64,000 nt of DNA from Rahnella sp. AA (GCF_002834385.1 NZ_PITQ01000002.1:716615-780614); one strand, 5' to 3'; positions 18,648 to 28,843 are shown, counted from the stretch's first letter. Translations and numbers: made by a program. The notes: generated by a model from the letters alone, not told the origin.

Positions 18648-18680
18648 CTAAAACTTAAGATTCCTTCCAGGGAAACGCCC

Positions 18681-20468
18681 ATGTTAAAGACTATCCGTTC
18701 TCGCATTATTACAGCCTGCATCGCCATTGTGGTTTGCTCGCTGGTGATCAACACCTTCCTCAGTTACACCGTTGCAGATAAATACAACAGTCAGGCGACA
18801 GACAGCACGCTCAACGCCCTGACATCGAGCCATACGCAAGGGATCAGCGATTGGGTCAGCTCAAAAACAGGGATGATTGATTCACTTAAGCAAGTTGCGC
18901 TGACAGAAGATCCGATTCCGGTTCTCAAGCAAATGGCCAGCGCAGGCGGGTTTACTAACGTTTACGTCGGCTATGCGAATAAAACCGCGAAATTCTCCGA
19001 TCCGACCGGCGTACCCTCTGATTACGATCCGACGGGCCGCCCCTGGTACAAGCAGGCAGCAGAAGCCGGGCATCCGGTCGCCACACCGCCGTATGTCGAT
19101 TCGGGTACAGGTAAGTTAGTGGTCACTTTCGCCGTGCCTGTTATGGACGGTGGCACACTGAAAGCCATTGTTGCCGGTGATGTGTCGATGGACAGCGTGG
19201 TGAATAACGTTAATACCATTCATCCGACGCCCGGCAGCTTCGGGATGCTGGTCGATAAATCCGGTGTGATCATCGCGCATCCTGATGCACAACTGGCGCT
19301 GAAGCCGTTTTCCACACTGGCGGAAGGGGTGAACCTGCAAGATTTGCTCGCGGCAAATACGCCTGTGGATATTCAGCTGAGCGGTGCGCTAAAACGCGTG
19401 CGTGCGATGCCGGTGGCGGGTACGGAGTGGTATACGCTGGTGGCTCAGGATAAAGCGGAATCCACAGCGGGTATGCGCTCACTGCTCACGTCTTCGGTAA
19501 TTACGCTGTTTGTGATCGTGCTGATTTCCGCCGCCGTGATTGGCCTGATTATCACCAAATCGTTCCACCGCCTGTCTGTGGTGCGCGACACGCTCAACGC
19601 CATCAGCTCCGGTGAAGACGATCTGACGCAGCGTTTACCGACTGACGGGCACGATGAGGTCACGCAAATTGCTCACGCGTTCAACACGTTTGTCGATAAG
19701 CTCAGCAAGGTGATGTCAGAAATCCGCGTGACCAGCGAATCCGTTAAAATTGCCGCCGACGAAATTGCCGCCGGGAATAACGATTTGTCAGGCCGTACCG
19801 AATCGGCCGCCGCCAGCCTGCAACAAACCGCCGCGTCGCTGGAGCAAATCACCGCAACGGTTTCGCAATCCGCCAGCTCCGCCAAACAGGCCAGCGCGAC
19901 GGCGAAATCCGCCTCAGAAGCCGCCACACGCGGCGACGAGGTGGTGACGAAAGTCATTACAACGATGGAAACGATTGAAAGCGCGTCGTCAAAAATCGGT
20001 GATATCACCGGCGTTATCGACGGCATTGCCTTCCAGACCAATATTCTGGCACTGAATGCCGCGGTTGAAGCCGCGCGTGCCGGTGAACAGGGGCGCGGGT
20101 TTGCCGTTGTCGCCAGCGAAGTGCGTAGCCTGGCGCAGCGCAGTGCCCAGGCGGCAAAAGAAATCAAAGTCCTGATTGAATCGACGGTAAGCAGCGTGTC
20201 ATCCGGCTCGGCGCAGGTACGGCTGGCCAGTGACAGTATGAGTGAAATCGTCAGCAACGTGTCGAACGTCAGCAGCGTGATGATGGAAATCACCCATGCT
20301 TCCGAAGAACAGATGCTGAGTATTCATGAGATCAACAAGGCGATTACCCAGCTTGATGGCATGGTGCAACAGAATGCGGCAATGGTTCAGGAATCCACCG
20401 GCGCGGCCTCTGCCTTGCAGGAACAGGCGACCGGCCTGGCCGTCGCCGTCGGCCATTTCCGGGTGTAA
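18681..20468 (+). CDS. Methyl-accepting chemotaxis protein with dCache sensor
   Basis: 595 residues. TM1 (about 10-30), a periplasmic double-Cache ligand domain (about 35-270; [11 protein letters not shown] and [17 protein letters not shown] are typical), TM2 (about 272-295), HAMP (about 296-350) and a cytoplasmic signalling hairpin whose tip reads [31 protein letters not shown]. It reports ligand binding to CheA/CheW. The C-terminus (AVGHFRV) lacks the CheR-tethering pentapeptide, so it is a low-abundance-type receptor. Cache domains of this kind often bind amino acids or organic acids. AGGGA ribosome site; single-gene unit behind a FliA promoter and before a terminator. Confidence 0.93.
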   Translation: MLKTIRSRIITACIAIVVCSLVINTFLSYTVADKYNSQATDSTLNALTSSHTQGISDWVSSKTGMIDSLKQVALTEDPIPVLKQMASAGGFTNVYVGYANKTAKFSDPTGVPSDYDPTGRPWYKQAAEAGHPVATPPYVDSGTGKLVVTFAVPVMDGGTLKAIVAGDVSMDSVVNNVNTIHPTPGSFGMLVDKSGVIIAHPDAQLALKPFSTLAEGVNLQDLLAANTPVDIQLSGALKRVRAMPVAGTEWYTLVAQDKAESTAGMRSLLTSSVITLFVIVLISAAVIGLIITKSFHRLSVVRDTLNAISSGEDDLTQRLPTDGHDEVTQIAHAFNTFVDKLSKVMSEIRVTSESVKIAADEIAAGNNDLSGRTESAAASLQQTAASLEQITATVSQSASSAKQASATAKSASEAATRGDEVVTKVITTMETIESASSKIGDITGVIDGIAFQTNILALNAAVEAARAGEQGRGFAVVASEVRSLAQRSAQAAKEIKVLIESTVSSVSSGSAQVRLASDSMSEIVSNVSNVSSVMMEITHASEEQMLSIHEINKAITQLDGMVQQNAAMVQESTGAASALQEQATGLAVAVGHFRV

Positions 20469-20487
20469 ATGAAACGACGTTGCTCAG

Positions 20488-20518
20488 GGCCGGTCACGAA
20501 AGTGCCCGGCCTTTTTTT
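20488..20518. terminator. Terminator after chemoreceptor, overlapping the choW stop
   Basis: GGCCGG-T-CAC-GAAA-GTG-C-CCGGCC (20488-20511) with a GNRA loop, followed by seven T. The T run overlaps the stop codon of the convergent permease gene. Confidence 0.85.
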
Positions 20519-21353
20519 ACACCCTTCCGCCCTGTTTGCGTGCAAAACTCGCCGACAACCGGTCCAGCAGGATCGCCATCAGCACCACCACAATCCCGCT
20601 TTGTAATCCCAGCCCGATATCCAGTTGCTGAATGCTGCTGAGAATATCATTCCCCAGCCCTCCGGCACCGACCATCGAGGCGATAATCACCATCGACATC
20701 GCCATCATAATGGTCTGATTTACACCCGCCATGATCGCCGGTTGCGCGGCGGGCAACTGCACTTTCCACAGCAACTGCCACGGAGTACAACCAAACGCCA
20801 GCCCGGCTTCAATACGCGCCGGGCTTACCTGGCGGATCCCCAGATCTGTCAGGCGCACCACCGGCGGCATGGAAAATAAGATAGTGGCAAAAATGCCCGG
20901 CGGACGCCCAAGGCCAAACAAAATGGTCGCGGGGATCAGATAAACAAACGCGGGCATGGTCTGCATGAAATCCATCAGCGTGCGCACCACGCTGCCGACC
21001 GCGGCGCGGCGTGCGCTCCAGATCCCCAGCGGGATGCCGAACAGCAGGCTGAAAAATGTCGAGGAAAGCGTCAGCGCCAGCGTGATTGACGCGTGATCGC
21101 TGTAGCCGCTGTAAACGATATAAAGCGTGGCGAGCAGTGCAAACAGCGCGAAGCCTTTGCCAATACGCCAGAAGCCAATCGCGACAGCCAGAAACACCAG
21201 CCCCCACGGCGAGAGCCAGCCGGTCAGGGTTTCCAGCCCGCCGGCAACGGCGTCGATGCCAGCCGAAAGGCCATCAAAAAAACCACCGGCATGCACCAGC
21301 AGCGCGTGAATGGCGCTGTCAATCTGACGGCTAAAATCTAAGGGATAGGCCAT
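20517..21353 (-). CDS. choW: Choline/betaine ABC transporter permease (ProW/ChoW-like)
   Basis: 278 residues, about 6-7 membrane segments. Belongs to the OpuA/ProU permease family (BPD_transp_1), with the EAA-like loop around EAGLAFGCTPWQLLWKVQLP contacting the ATPase. Lies 21 bp after the ATPase gene. The neighbouring choline-sulfatase and choline-binding protein genes point to choline (possibly choline sulfate or betaine) as cargo rather than proline betaine for osmotic stress. Symbol assigned by context. Confidence 0.85.
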   Translation of the reverse strand: MAYPLDFSRQIDSAIHALLVHAGGFFDGLSAGIDAVAGGLETLTGWLSPWGLVFLAVAIGFWRIGKGFALFALLATLYIVYSGYSDHASITLALTLSSTFFSLLFGIPLGIWSARRAAVGSVVRTLMDFMQTMPAFVYLIPATILFGLGRPPGIFATILFSMPPVVRLTDLGIRQVSPARIEAGLAFGCTPWQLLWKVQLPAAQPAIMAGVNQTIMMAMSMVIIASMVGAGGLGNDILSSIQQLDIGLGLQSGIVVVLMAILLDRLSASFARKQGGRV

Positions 21354-21374
21354 AACGTTCTCTGTATAAAAGGC

Positions 21375-22214
21375 TTAAAGCGGCGGCTGCCAGACATCGG
21401 CGTAAGATTCGGCCAGCTGCCAGCGTGAGGTATCCACGCCGGAGAAAAAATGCCGGACATAAGGCGACGCCGGGGCATTAATGATGTTTTCCGGCGTACC
21501 GACCTGCACCAGCTTGCCCTCTTCCATAATCGCAATGCGCGTCCCGAGACGCAGCGCTTCTTCCATATCGTGAGTGACAAACACCACCGTACGCTGTTGT
21601 TCTGCCTGAAGCGCCAGCAGCAATGACTGCATATCGCGGCGGATAATCGGATCCAGCGCCGAGAAAGCCTCATCCATCAGCAACACCGCCGGATCCACCA
21701 CCAGCGCCCGCGCCAGCCCGACGCGCTGCTGCATCCCGCCGGAAAGCTGGTGCGGATATTGCGCGGCAACGTGCGCCAGCCCGACTTTCTCCAGCATCGC
21801 GTGCGCCCGTTTGTGCCGTTCGTCGCGGCTGATGCCCGACACTTCCAGCCCGAACGCCACGTTATCGAGCACGGTGCGTTCGTCAAACAGCGCAAACGAC
21901 TGAAAAACCATACCAATCTGGCGGCGGCGCAGTTCAATCATTTCGCGGGCATTCAGGCTGCCCAGCGCCTGCCCCTGAAACAGAACATCGCCGGAACCCG
22001 GCTGAATAAGAAAATTGAGCGTGCGCAGCAGCGTCGATTTCCCCGAGCCGGAAAGCCCGACAATAACAAAAATCTCACCGGCCATTATTTGCAAACTAAT
22101 ATCATCCAGCGCATTGACCGGCGCTTTATTTTCCTCGCGGGAAAACAGTTTCTTTCCGGTCGCGGAAGAATAACTTTTAAAAACGTGACGTAACTCGATC
22201 AGGGATTGCGGCAT
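21375..22214 (-). CDS. choV: Choline/betaine ABC transporter ATP-binding protein (ProV/ChoV-like)
   Basis: 279 residues. Complete ABC domain: Walker A GLSGSGKSTLLRTLNF, signature LSGGMQQRVGLARAL, Walker B VLLMDEAFSALDP, and switch His in VFVTHDMEEALRLG. It energises the ProW-like permease. It ends soon after the ABC domain, lacking the C-terminal CBS pair that lets ProV (about 400 residues) sense ionic strength, which fits a catabolic rather than osmoregulated transporter. The matching binding protein gene, choX, is on the other side of the regulator on the plus strand. Confidence 0.87.
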   Translation of the reverse strand: MPQSLIELRHVFKSYSSATGKKLFSREENKAPVNALDDISLQIMAGEIFVIVGLSGSGKSTLLRTLNFLIQPGSGDVLFQGQALGSLNAREMIELRRRQIGMVFQSFALFDERTVLDNVAFGLEVSGISRDERHKRAHAMLEKVGLAHVAAQYPHQLSGGMQQRVGLARALVVDPAVLLMDEAFSALDPIIRRDMQSLLLALQAEQQRTVVFVTHDMEEALRLGTRIAIMEEGKLVQVGTPENIINAPASPYVRHFFSGVDTSRWQLAESYADVWQPPL

Positions 22215-22314
22215 AATGGTTTCACACTGTATTAATTACCCTGACACGCTAACCTAAAATAATGAAAATAAGTTACGTATTTTGAAATTCCATATAGAGT
22301 TATTTCGCATTAGC

Positions 22315-23271
22315 TTATTCATATTTTAGCAATGCACCCGATTGGTGAGGCGAAATTGAGTCCGGATTATGATGGAAGTTCCATGCCTCATTTAACAGCC
22401 AGCGGGTCACTTTTTCCTGCTGCACGGACGCCGGTTTACTGCCGGATGAGATGAGATAATAACCCCTTTCCGTGCGCACTTCCGGCCCGCAAACGAACAG
22501 CTGGCGGCTCTCCAGCAACGCCGAAATCAGCGGCCGCCAGCCGAGCGCAACCCCCTGTCCTTCAACCGCCGCCTGGATCACCAATGAGTAGGCATTGAAG
22601 GTGCGCGAACCGGCATGATGCAGCGCGGGCAAGCCTTGTGAACGGAACCAGTCTTCCCACGTCAGCCAGCGCTGCGGGCGGGTTTCAGGCAACTTAAGCA
22701 GCGGGAAATGCAGCAGTTTTTCTGGCAGCGGATCATTGCCAAGTTTATCCATAACCTCATGATTACAGACAGGAATGACATCCTCCGGGAACAGCTTTTG
22801 CGCATGCGTTCCAGGCCAGTTACCGTTGCCAAAATAGATCGCCAGATGGGCGTTGTTATCGCGAAAATTATAGTCATTCGGCGAGGTCGATACCTGCACT
22901 TCAACGCCCGGGATCAGCGCCTGAATGGCGTTCATCCGCGGCATCAGCCAGTAGGTGGCAAAGCCCATATCCGTGTCAATGCGCAGCGTAGTACGCTGAT
23001 ATCGCGTGCGTTCTATCTGCTCGCTGATGTCGCTCAGGCTGGCGCGGACAATCTGGTACAGCGCACTGCCGGATTCGGTCAGCTGTACGCCCCGGTGACG
23101 CCGTTCAAACAGCGGTCCGTTGAGCAGATTTTCCAGCATCTGAATACGCTGGCTGACCGCCGGTTGCGAAAGTCCGAGTTCATTTCCCGCTGCGGTAAAA
23201 TTACCGTGTCGCGCGGCTGCTTCAAATACTACTAAAACCTGTAACGGAGGTAATTCTAATTTACCTGCCAT
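22315..23271 (-). CDS. LysR-family regulator of choline-sulfate use
   Basis: 318 residues, GcvA/AmpR-like branch: HTH core HGNFTAAGNELGLSQPAVSQRIQML, then an effector domain with DTDMGFATYWLMPRM. It sits between the divergent choVW and betC-choX units, whose start regions (22215-22314 and 23272-23376) are the obvious targets. Homologues next to betC are known as choline-sulfate-utilisation regulators; the inducer is likely choline sulfate or choline. Confidence 0.85.
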   Translation of the reverse strand: MAGKLELPPLQVLVVFEAAARHGNFTAAGNELGLSQPAVSQRIQMLENLLNGPLFERRHRGVQLTESGSALYQIVRASLSDISEQIERTRYQRTTLRIDTDMGFATYWLMPRMNAIQALIPGVEVQVSTSPNDYNFRDNNAHLAIYFGNGNWPGTHAQKLFPEDVIPVCNHEVMDKLGNDPLPEKLLHFPLLKLPETRPQRWLTWEDWFRSQGLPALHHAGSRTFNAYSLVIQAAVEGQGVALGWRPLISALLESRQLFVCGPEVRTERGYYLISSGSKPASVQQEKVTRWLLNEAWNFHHNPDSISPHQSGALLKYE

Positions 23272-23376
23272 AAATCCACCTTATGCCATGATAATTTAAT
23301 AACCTCTTCACAGAATGAAAAAGGCATGCGATAAAAATATCACGATTCGCTAATTAATTTTTCTCTCAGGCTAATA

Positions 23377-24918
23377 ATGCTTATAAATAAACCGAATATC
23401 GTTATTCTAATGGCCGATCAGTTAACCGCCGGGGCATTACGCACTTACGGGAATAATGTCAGCCTGACGCCGAATATTGACAAACTGGCCGACGAAGGCG
23501 TGGTTTTTGAATCTGCCTACTGCAACAGCCCGCTGTGCGCCCCTTCCCGCGCGGCGCTGATGACCGGCCAGTTTTTGTCGAACAACGGCGTCTACGATAA
23601 CGCCGCTGAGTTTCGCGCTGATTCACCGACCTTCTGCCATTATCTGCGTGAACAGGGTTACCAGACCTGGCTTTCCGGCAAGATGCATTTTTGCGGCCCT
23701 GACCAGTTGCACGGCTTTGACGAGCGACTGACGACCGATATTTATCCGGCTGATTTTGGCTGGACGCCGGACTGGGCGAACCCGGAACGCCGTCTGGACT
23801 GGTTCCACAACATGAGTTCAGTGCTGGAAGCCGGTGAGTGTGTACGCACTAACCAGCTGGATTTCGATGATGAAGCGCTGTTTATGGCGCGCCAGCGGTT
23901 GTATGACGCCGCGCGCAAACCGGACGATAAGCCGTTTCTGCTGCTGCTTTCACTGACACATCCGCATGATCCGTTTGCTATTCCGCGCCGTTACCTCGAC
24001 CGGTTTGCGCAGGAGGATATCGATCTGCCGAAAATCAGCGCGGGCGATGTGGAAGATGACGCGCACTCGCAGCGCCTGCGCGCCATGTATCAGCTCGAAG
24101 ACGGTTTGCTCAGCGACGAGCAAATCCGCCGCGCCCGTCACGCTTATTACGGCTCGATTGCCTACGTGGATGACTGCTTTGGTGAAGTGGTCCGCACGCT
24201 GGAAGAAACCGGCCAGGCGGAAAATACCGTGGTATTTGTGATTGCCGACCACGGTGAAATGCTGGGCGAACGCGGGCTGTGGTACAAAATGACCTTCTTT
24301 GAGGGGGCCGTGCGCGTGCCGCTGATCGTCCACAACCCGCAGCGTTTTGCGCCCCGCCGCGTGGGCGGCAACGTCTCGCTGGTGGATTTACTGCCGACCT
24401 TTACCGAGCTGGCGGGCGGCGCGGAGCGTCTTCAGCACCCGGTTGCCCCGCTCGACGGCCACAGCCTGGTGTCGCACCTTAACGGCCAGCCGGGGCCGGA
24501 CGAAGCCTGCGCTGAATATCTGGCGGAAGGCGCGATTGAGCCGATGGTGATGATCCGCCGCGGGCCGTGGAAATACATTCATTCGCTGACCGAAGCGCCA
24601 CATCTGTACCAGCTTGAGCAGGATCCGTTTGAGCTGAAAAACCTGGCGACGCAGGCCGAACATCGCGTCACCGTCGCAACCTTTGCCGCTGAAGTTGCCA
24701 CCCGCTGGGATTTAAATAGCCTGAACAAGCAGGTCCGCGCCAGCCAGCTAAAAAGGCTGTATCTGACCGAAATCGCCGGGCGCGATGCCATTCCTCAATG
24801 GGATTTCCAGCCGCATCAGGCCGCCTCGCACCGTTTTATCCGTAACCACCAGACGCTGGACGAGCAGGAAGCTTTCGCCCGTTACCCGCGCCCTTATAAA
24901 CACCCGACAGGGGAATAA
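23377..24918 (+). CDS. betC: Choline-sulfatase
   Basis: 513 residues. Hydrolyses choline O-sulfate to choline and sulfate in the cytoplasm (no signal peptide). The sulfatase signature CAPSR starts at Cys54, the residue converted to formylglycine; metal ligands appear in ILMADQLT near the N-terminus and VIADHGEMLGERGLWYK in the middle. The C-terminal region after about residue 470 (QWDFQPHQAASHRFIRNHQ) is the choline-sulfatase-specific tail. Its stop overlaps the choX start (TAATG). Activation needs a formylglycine-generating enzyme, not in this window; nor are betA/betB for onward conversion of choline to betaine. Confidence 0.93.
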   Translation: MLINKPNIVILMADQLTAGALRTYGNNVSLTPNIDKLADEGVVFESAYCNSPLCAPSRAALMTGQFLSNNGVYDNAAEFRADSPTFCHYLREQGYQTWLSGKMHFCGPDQLHGFDERLTTDIYPADFGWTPDWANPERRLDWFHNMSSVLEAGECVRTNQLDFDDEALFMARQRLYDAARKPDDKPFLLLLSLTHPHDPFAIPRRYLDRFAQEDIDLPKISAGDVEDDAHSQRLRAMYQLEDGLLSDEQIRRARHAYYGSIAYVDDCFGEVVRTLEETGQAENTVVFVIADHGEMLGERGLWYKMTFFEGAVRVPLIVHNPQRFAPRRVGGNVSLVDLLPTFTELAGGAERLQHPVAPLDGHSLVSHLNGQPGPDEACAEYLAEGAIEPMVMIRRGPWKYIHSLTEAPHLYQLEQDPFELKNLATQAEHRVTVATFAAEVATRWDLNSLNKQVRASQLKRLYLTEIAGRDAIPQWDFQPHQAASHRFIRNHQTLDEQEAFARYPRPYKHPTGE

Positions 24919-25862
24919 TGATGATGATAAAAAGACTCACCACGCTGATGCTTCTGGCCAGTGCCAGCCTGCTGCCGTTGAGCAGTTTCGCCGCTGACGA
25001 CGCCCGCTGTGCCACCGTCAATCAGTCCGACCCCGGCTGGACGGATATCGCGGCGACCAACGCCGTGTCCGGCGTGGTGCTGAACGCGCTGGGTTATCAG
25101 CAAAAAGTGCAAAACCTTTCCGTCGCGCTGGCATTTCAGGGGTTGAAAACCGGGCAACTGGATGTGTTTTTAGGTAACTGGATGCCCGCACAGGCACCGG
25201 TTATCGCAAAATTTACCGATGACATCAGCGTCATCGGCGCCAATTTACCGGCCGCCAAATTTACGCTGGCCGTGCCGGATTACGTGGCAAAAGCGGGCGT
25301 GAAGGATTTCGCCGATCTGGAGAAATACGCCAGTAAGTTTGATCACAAGATCTACGGCATCGCGCCGGGCGCACCGGCAAATCAGAACATCAAGAAGATG
25401 ATCGACCAGCATGATTTTGGTTTGCAGAACTGGAATCTGGTGGAGTCGAGCGAAAGCGGCATGCTGGCGCAGGTGACCCGCGCGGTGAGTCGTCAGCAGT
25501 GGATCGTGTTTCTGGGCTGGGAACCGCATGCGATGAATACGCGCTTTAAGCTGACGTATCTGAGCGGTGGCGATAAATGGTTTGGCGCAAACTATGGCAG
25601 CGCGACGGTGAACACAGTGACGCGCAAAGGCTTTGCCGAACAGTGCCCGAACCTCAACCGCTTTTTCACGCAGCTGAAATTTAACGTGCCGCTGGAAAAC
25701 GCCATCATCACCCGCGTGCTCGATGACAAGCAAAGCCCGGAAGATGCTGCCCGCGCCGAACTGGTGAAACACCCGGAACTGCTGACCAGCTGGCTGGACG
25801 GCGTGACCACCCGCGACGGCAAACCGGCAGAAAGTACCGTGAAAAAAGCACTGGGCATCTGA
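24918..25862 (+). CDS. choX: Choline ABC transporter substrate-binding protein
   Basis: 314 residues with a signal peptide (LTTLMLLASASLLPLSSFA) and an OpuAC fold. Trp/Tyr residues that would build the quaternary-ammonium cage are in DPGWTD, GNWMPA, KIYGIAPGAP and LGWEPHAMN, the pattern of choline-binding ChoX/BetX. Three ATGs are in tandem (24918, 24921, 24924); the second is best spaced from AGGGGA. Translationally coupled to betC; works with choV and choW across the regulator. Confidence 0.9.
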   Translation: MMMIKRLTTLMLLASASLLPLSSFAADDARCATVNQSDPGWTDIAATNAVSGVVLNALGYQQKVQNLSVALAFQGLKTGQLDVFLGNWMPAQAPVIAKFTDDISVIGANLPAAKFTLAVPDYVAKAGVKDFADLEKYASKFDHKIYGIAPGAPANQNIKKMIDQHDFGLQNWNLVESSESGMLAQVTRAVSRQQWIVFLGWEPHAMNTRFKLTYLSGGDKWFGANYGSATVNTVTRKGFAEQCPNLNRFFTQLKFNVPLENAIITRVLDDKQSPEDAARAELVKHPELLTSWLDGVTTRDGKPAESTVKKALGI

Positions 25863-25883
25863 CTGTCCTGTGGGTTAACAAAC

Positions 25884-25916
25884 AAAAAGCCAGACCTCAC
25901 AGGGGTCTGGCTTTTT
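25884..25916. terminator. Bidirectional terminator between choX and the proC-like gene
   Basis: AAAAAGCCAGACC (25884-25896), a 7-nt loop and GGTCTGGCTTTTT (25904-25916) form a 13-bp perfect stem with T runs on both strands, between convergent genes. Confidence 0.92.
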
Positions 25917-25937
25917 TACGGCGGCAATAAATCAGTG

Positions 25938-26747
25938 TTACGCGGGTTTACTGCCGGAAAGCTCGGTAGTTCTTCTGACTGCGGTCATCACGCTGCGCTG
26001 TAATCCGGCGGCAAAATCACTGTTGTTCAGCTCATACAATCCGTTAATGCCCACACCGGCCGGCGAGTTGTTGATGTCCATCAGCTGACGCGGATGCAGC
26101 CCGCTGGTTTTCAGCATTTCCACGCCACCAATCAGATTTTCCCAAACCACTTTGCTGGCCTGCGGGCGTGATAAACCGCTCAGCACGCCCGCGTCGGTCA
26201 GCGATTCGATAAAGTAATACACGTAATTCACCCCGGCGACGGCAAAGCCGGTGAAGATATCGATCAGCCGTTCTTCGAGCAGCATCACTTTACCGAAACT
26301 TTCCAGAAACGGCATCAGCGGTTCTGGTTTAACGTGCGCGTTAAACACCACGCCGCTGTAACCAAAACCGGTATCCGTCAGGGTATTCGGGATAGTGCGC
26401 ACGATCGGGCGGGTCGCGCCAAACTGTGCGCTCAGCCGTTCGAGCGTGACACCAGCGATGATCGAAATCACCGTGGCCTGCGGCGATGCGTGCTGACAAA
26501 TGTGCCGCGCAACGCCATCAATATCATCCTGCGGACGGACGCCAATCACGATGTAATCCGCCGCCGCCAGCGCTTCGCTGTCGTTAAGCGCCGACGTCAG
26601 CTGATACCGGTCACGCAGCGTGGCAATACGACTTTCGTCAATATCAGCCAGCGTAATCTGGCTGGCCAGTACGGCCTGACGGCTCAGGGCGGCACGAATA
26701 ATCGCTTCTGCCATCTGACCGGCACCGACAAAATGAATCTGACTCAT
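25938..26747 (-). CDS. Pyrroline-5-carboxylate reductase family protein (ProC-like)
   Basis: 269 residues, the usual ProC size. An NAD(P)-binding Rossmann motif is at the N-terminus (VGAGQMAEAII), the middle has GVRPQDDID, and the C-terminal half carries TGFAVAGVNYVYYFIESLTDAGVLSGLSR, which corresponds to the ProC signature but deviates from the usual GSGPAY. So it is probably a paralogue acting on a different imino acid rather than the housekeeping ProC. Third gene of a GntR-M20-ProC unit, 34 bp after the M20 gene, and opposite a Liv-type transporter: a role in breaking down an imported amino-acid derivative is inferred. Confidence 0.75.
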   Translation of the reverse strand: MSQIHFVGAGQMAEAIIRAALSRQAVLASQITLADIDESRIATLRDRYQLTSALNDSEALAAADYIVIGVRPQDDIDGVARHICQHASPQATVISIIAGVTLERLSAQFGATRPIVRTIPNTLTDTGFGYSGVVFNAHVKPEPLMPFLESFGKVMLLEERLIDIFTGFAVAGVNYVYYFIESLTDAGVLSGLSRPQASKVVWENLIGGVEMLKTSGLHPRQLMDINNSPAGVGINGLYELNNSDFAAGLQRSVMTAVRRTTELSGSKPA

Positions 26748-26781
26748 GATTGACTCCGTAAAGATGAAAACAGGTTGAGGA

Positions 26782-27939
26782 TTATTTTTTCAGCGATCGT
26801 TCCACCAGCGTTGCCCAGATGCCAATGCCCAGCGGGATCAGATCGTCGTTAAAGTCGTAGCGTGCGTTATGCAACGAGGCGGACGGTTTTTCACCATCGG
26901 CACCCAGCCAGAAATAAGCACCGGGGCATCGCTCCAGCAAATACGCGAAATCTTCTGCCGCCATCGATGGCGCGTTATTGAAATGTACCCGCGTGACGCC
27001 CGGTGCATGCTCTGCCGCTTCACGCACAATTTCCGCCTGCGCCGGATGGTTTTTCGTCACCGGATACCCAAATTCCCAGCGGACTTCGCCTTTGACGCCA
27101 AACGGCAGCGGCACGGCTTTGACGTATTCTTCAATCAGCCGCCAGCAGGTAATACGCGTTTCATTGCTCTGGCAACGCAATGTGCCGGACATGTGCAGCG
27201 TTTCAGGGATAACGTTGATCGCCTCGCCCGCCTGTAGCTGCGTCAGGCTGATGACCGTTTGCTCCAGCGGCGACAGACGACGTGAAATCAGACTCTGCAG
27301 CGATAAAATCAGTTGCGCACCGGCAACCACCGGATCCGCACCCAGCTCCGGCATCGCCGCATGGCAGCCTTTTCCGGTGAGCGTGATGTAGAAATTATCC
27401 TGCGACGCCATCATCGGCCCCTGGCTGACGGCGACTTCACCGACCGGCAGACCGGGCCAGTTGTGCAGCGCGTACACTTCCTGCATCGGGAAACGTTCAA
27501 ACAGCCCTTCATTCACCATCATCTGACCGCCCCCGGCGTTTTCTTCCGCAGGCTGAAAAATGAAATGTACCGTGCCGCGGAAATCACGGTTTTCGCTCAG
27601 ATGGCGCGCCGCGCCGAGCAAAATAGCCGAGTGACCGTCGTGGCCGCAGGCGTGCATCAGGCCAGGATTTTGCGAAATATGGTCAAAATCATTGAGCTCC
27701 TGGATCGGCAGCGCATCAATATCAGCACGCAGGCCAATGGATGGCCCTTCGCCATTGCGCAGGGTGGCAACAATGCCGGTTTTAGCGATCCCTGTGTGCA
27801 CTTCCAGGCCGAAAGACAGCAGAAGATCGCTGATCTTTTTGGATGTACCGTGTTCTTTCAGGCCCAGTTCGGGTCGGGTGTGGAATTCACGACGTAACTG
27901 TTTTGCCTGATCGATGATGTGTTGAGAAATGACAGCCAT
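26782..27939 (-). CDS. M20 family amidohydrolase (N-acyl-amino-acid/hippurate hydrolase-like)
   Basis: 385 residues, M20D peptidase family. Metal-binding and catalytic segments are visible: GLRADIDALP, HACGHDGHSAILLG, QPAEENAGGGQMMVNEG (the catalytic Glu pair) and a final His in SLHNARYDFNDD. Relatives release amino acids from N-acyl or indole conjugates (HipO, IAA-amino-acid hydrolases). AGAGGA ribosome site. Lies 59 bp after the GntR gene. The real substrate is unknown; the neighbouring importer suggests it is taken from outside. Confidence 0.85.
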   Translation of the reverse strand: MAVISQHIIDQAKQLRREFHTRPELGLKEHGTSKKISDLLLSFGLEVHTGIAKTGIVATLRNGEGPSIGLRADIDALPIQELNDFDHISQNPGLMHACGHDGHSAILLGAARHLSENRDFRGTVHFIFQPAEENAGGGQMMVNEGLFERFPMQEVYALHNWPGLPVGEVAVSQGPMMASQDNFYITLTGKGCHAAMPELGADPVVAGAQLILSLQSLISRRLSPLEQTVISLTQLQAGEAINVIPETLHMSGTLRCQSNETRITCWRLIEEYVKAVPLPFGVKGEVRWEFGYPVTKNHPAQAEIVREAAEHAPGVTRVHFNNAPSMAAEDFAYLLERCPGAYFWLGADGEKPSASLHNARYDFNDDLIPLGIGIWATLVERSLKK

Positions 27940-27998
27940 AGATCCTCTGTGGTGATCTGTATTGATATGCAGGTTTTTTATAATGTTCGGAAACGGCG

Positions 27999-28712
27999 TT
28001 ACAGCGCCTGTTTTTTCCCGAAGTAAATACGTGCCAGGCCTTCTTTCGTGACTTCAACCGCGTTTTCCGAGCTGAGCGAAACGTGGCGTTCAATCAGTTG
28101 TGCGCCCTTTTCAATATCGCGATGGCGCAGCGCAGCAATGATCCCGACGTGTTCCTCGTAAGCATTGATCCGGCGGGCAGGCGTTTCCAGATCGATACGG
28201 CGGAAAAATCGGATCAGTGAATTCAGGCTGTCGAGCATTTCGTACAGGCGCGAATTACGCGAGATACGCGCGATTTCCATGTGGAAGTGTTCGTCAGCTT
28301 TGGCGATTTCCGTCCAGTCGGTGATTTCACTGGCTTCGGGTTGTTTCTCGCTGACGTCTTCCCAGATAGCCGCCGTCACCGCAATCTCTTCGTCGGTTGC
28401 ACGCTGGCAGGCAAAGCGGAATGTCGCCTGTTCAATCACCATACGCACTTCATACAGTTCGCGAACGCCTTCCGGCGTGATGTCGCGGGCATAAAATCCA
28501 CGGTTGGGCACAAAACTCATGAAACCGTCTTTGGAAAGCCGGTTGAGCGCCTCACGTACCGGCGTTCTCGAGACCCCGAGCTGACCCGCCAGTTCGACTT
28601 CATTAACCCGTTCGCCCGGGCGGAAGTGGTAATCAATTGCCAGCAGTTTTACTTTCTCGTAAACCTTCTCGACGCTGTCCGCGCTGCGGGACTTTTTTTT
28701 GGGAACAATCAC
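27999..28712 (-). CDS. GntR-family regulator, FadR/FCD subfamily
   Basis: 237 residues: winged helix (about 15-80; LAGQLGVSRTPVREALNRLSKDGF) and an FCD helical ligand domain with metal-binding His/Asp residues (ADEHFHMEIARISRN, EEHVGIIAALRHRD). It begins with GTG, preceded by GGAGG 4-5 nt away. First gene of the M20/ProC unit and divergent from the Liv-type operon. The repeated TGCATACACTT/AAGTGTATGCA elements in the intergenic region are its likely operators. Confidence 0.88.
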   Translation of the reverse strand: MIVPKKKSRSADSVEKVYEKVKLLAIDYHFRPGERVNEVELAGQLGVSRTPVREALNRLSKDGFMSFVPNRGFYARDITPEGVRELYEVRMVIEQATFRFACQRATDEEIAVTAAIWEDVSEKQPEASEITDWTEIAKADEHFHMEIARISRNSRLYEMLDSLNSLIRFFRRIDLETPARRINAYEEHVGIIAALRHRDIEKGAQLIERHVSLSSENAVEVTKEGLARIYFGKKQAL

Positions 28713-28843
28713 TGAACCTCCGGCTCTGCTTAATTTTCTTCTTTTAATCTTTCTTTACGTCTATTTAAAATTAAAGCAGTAATTAAAAACATCGATGTGG
28801 ATTTAATTGATAGCACAGCCCTAAAGGCAGCTCAACACAAGAT

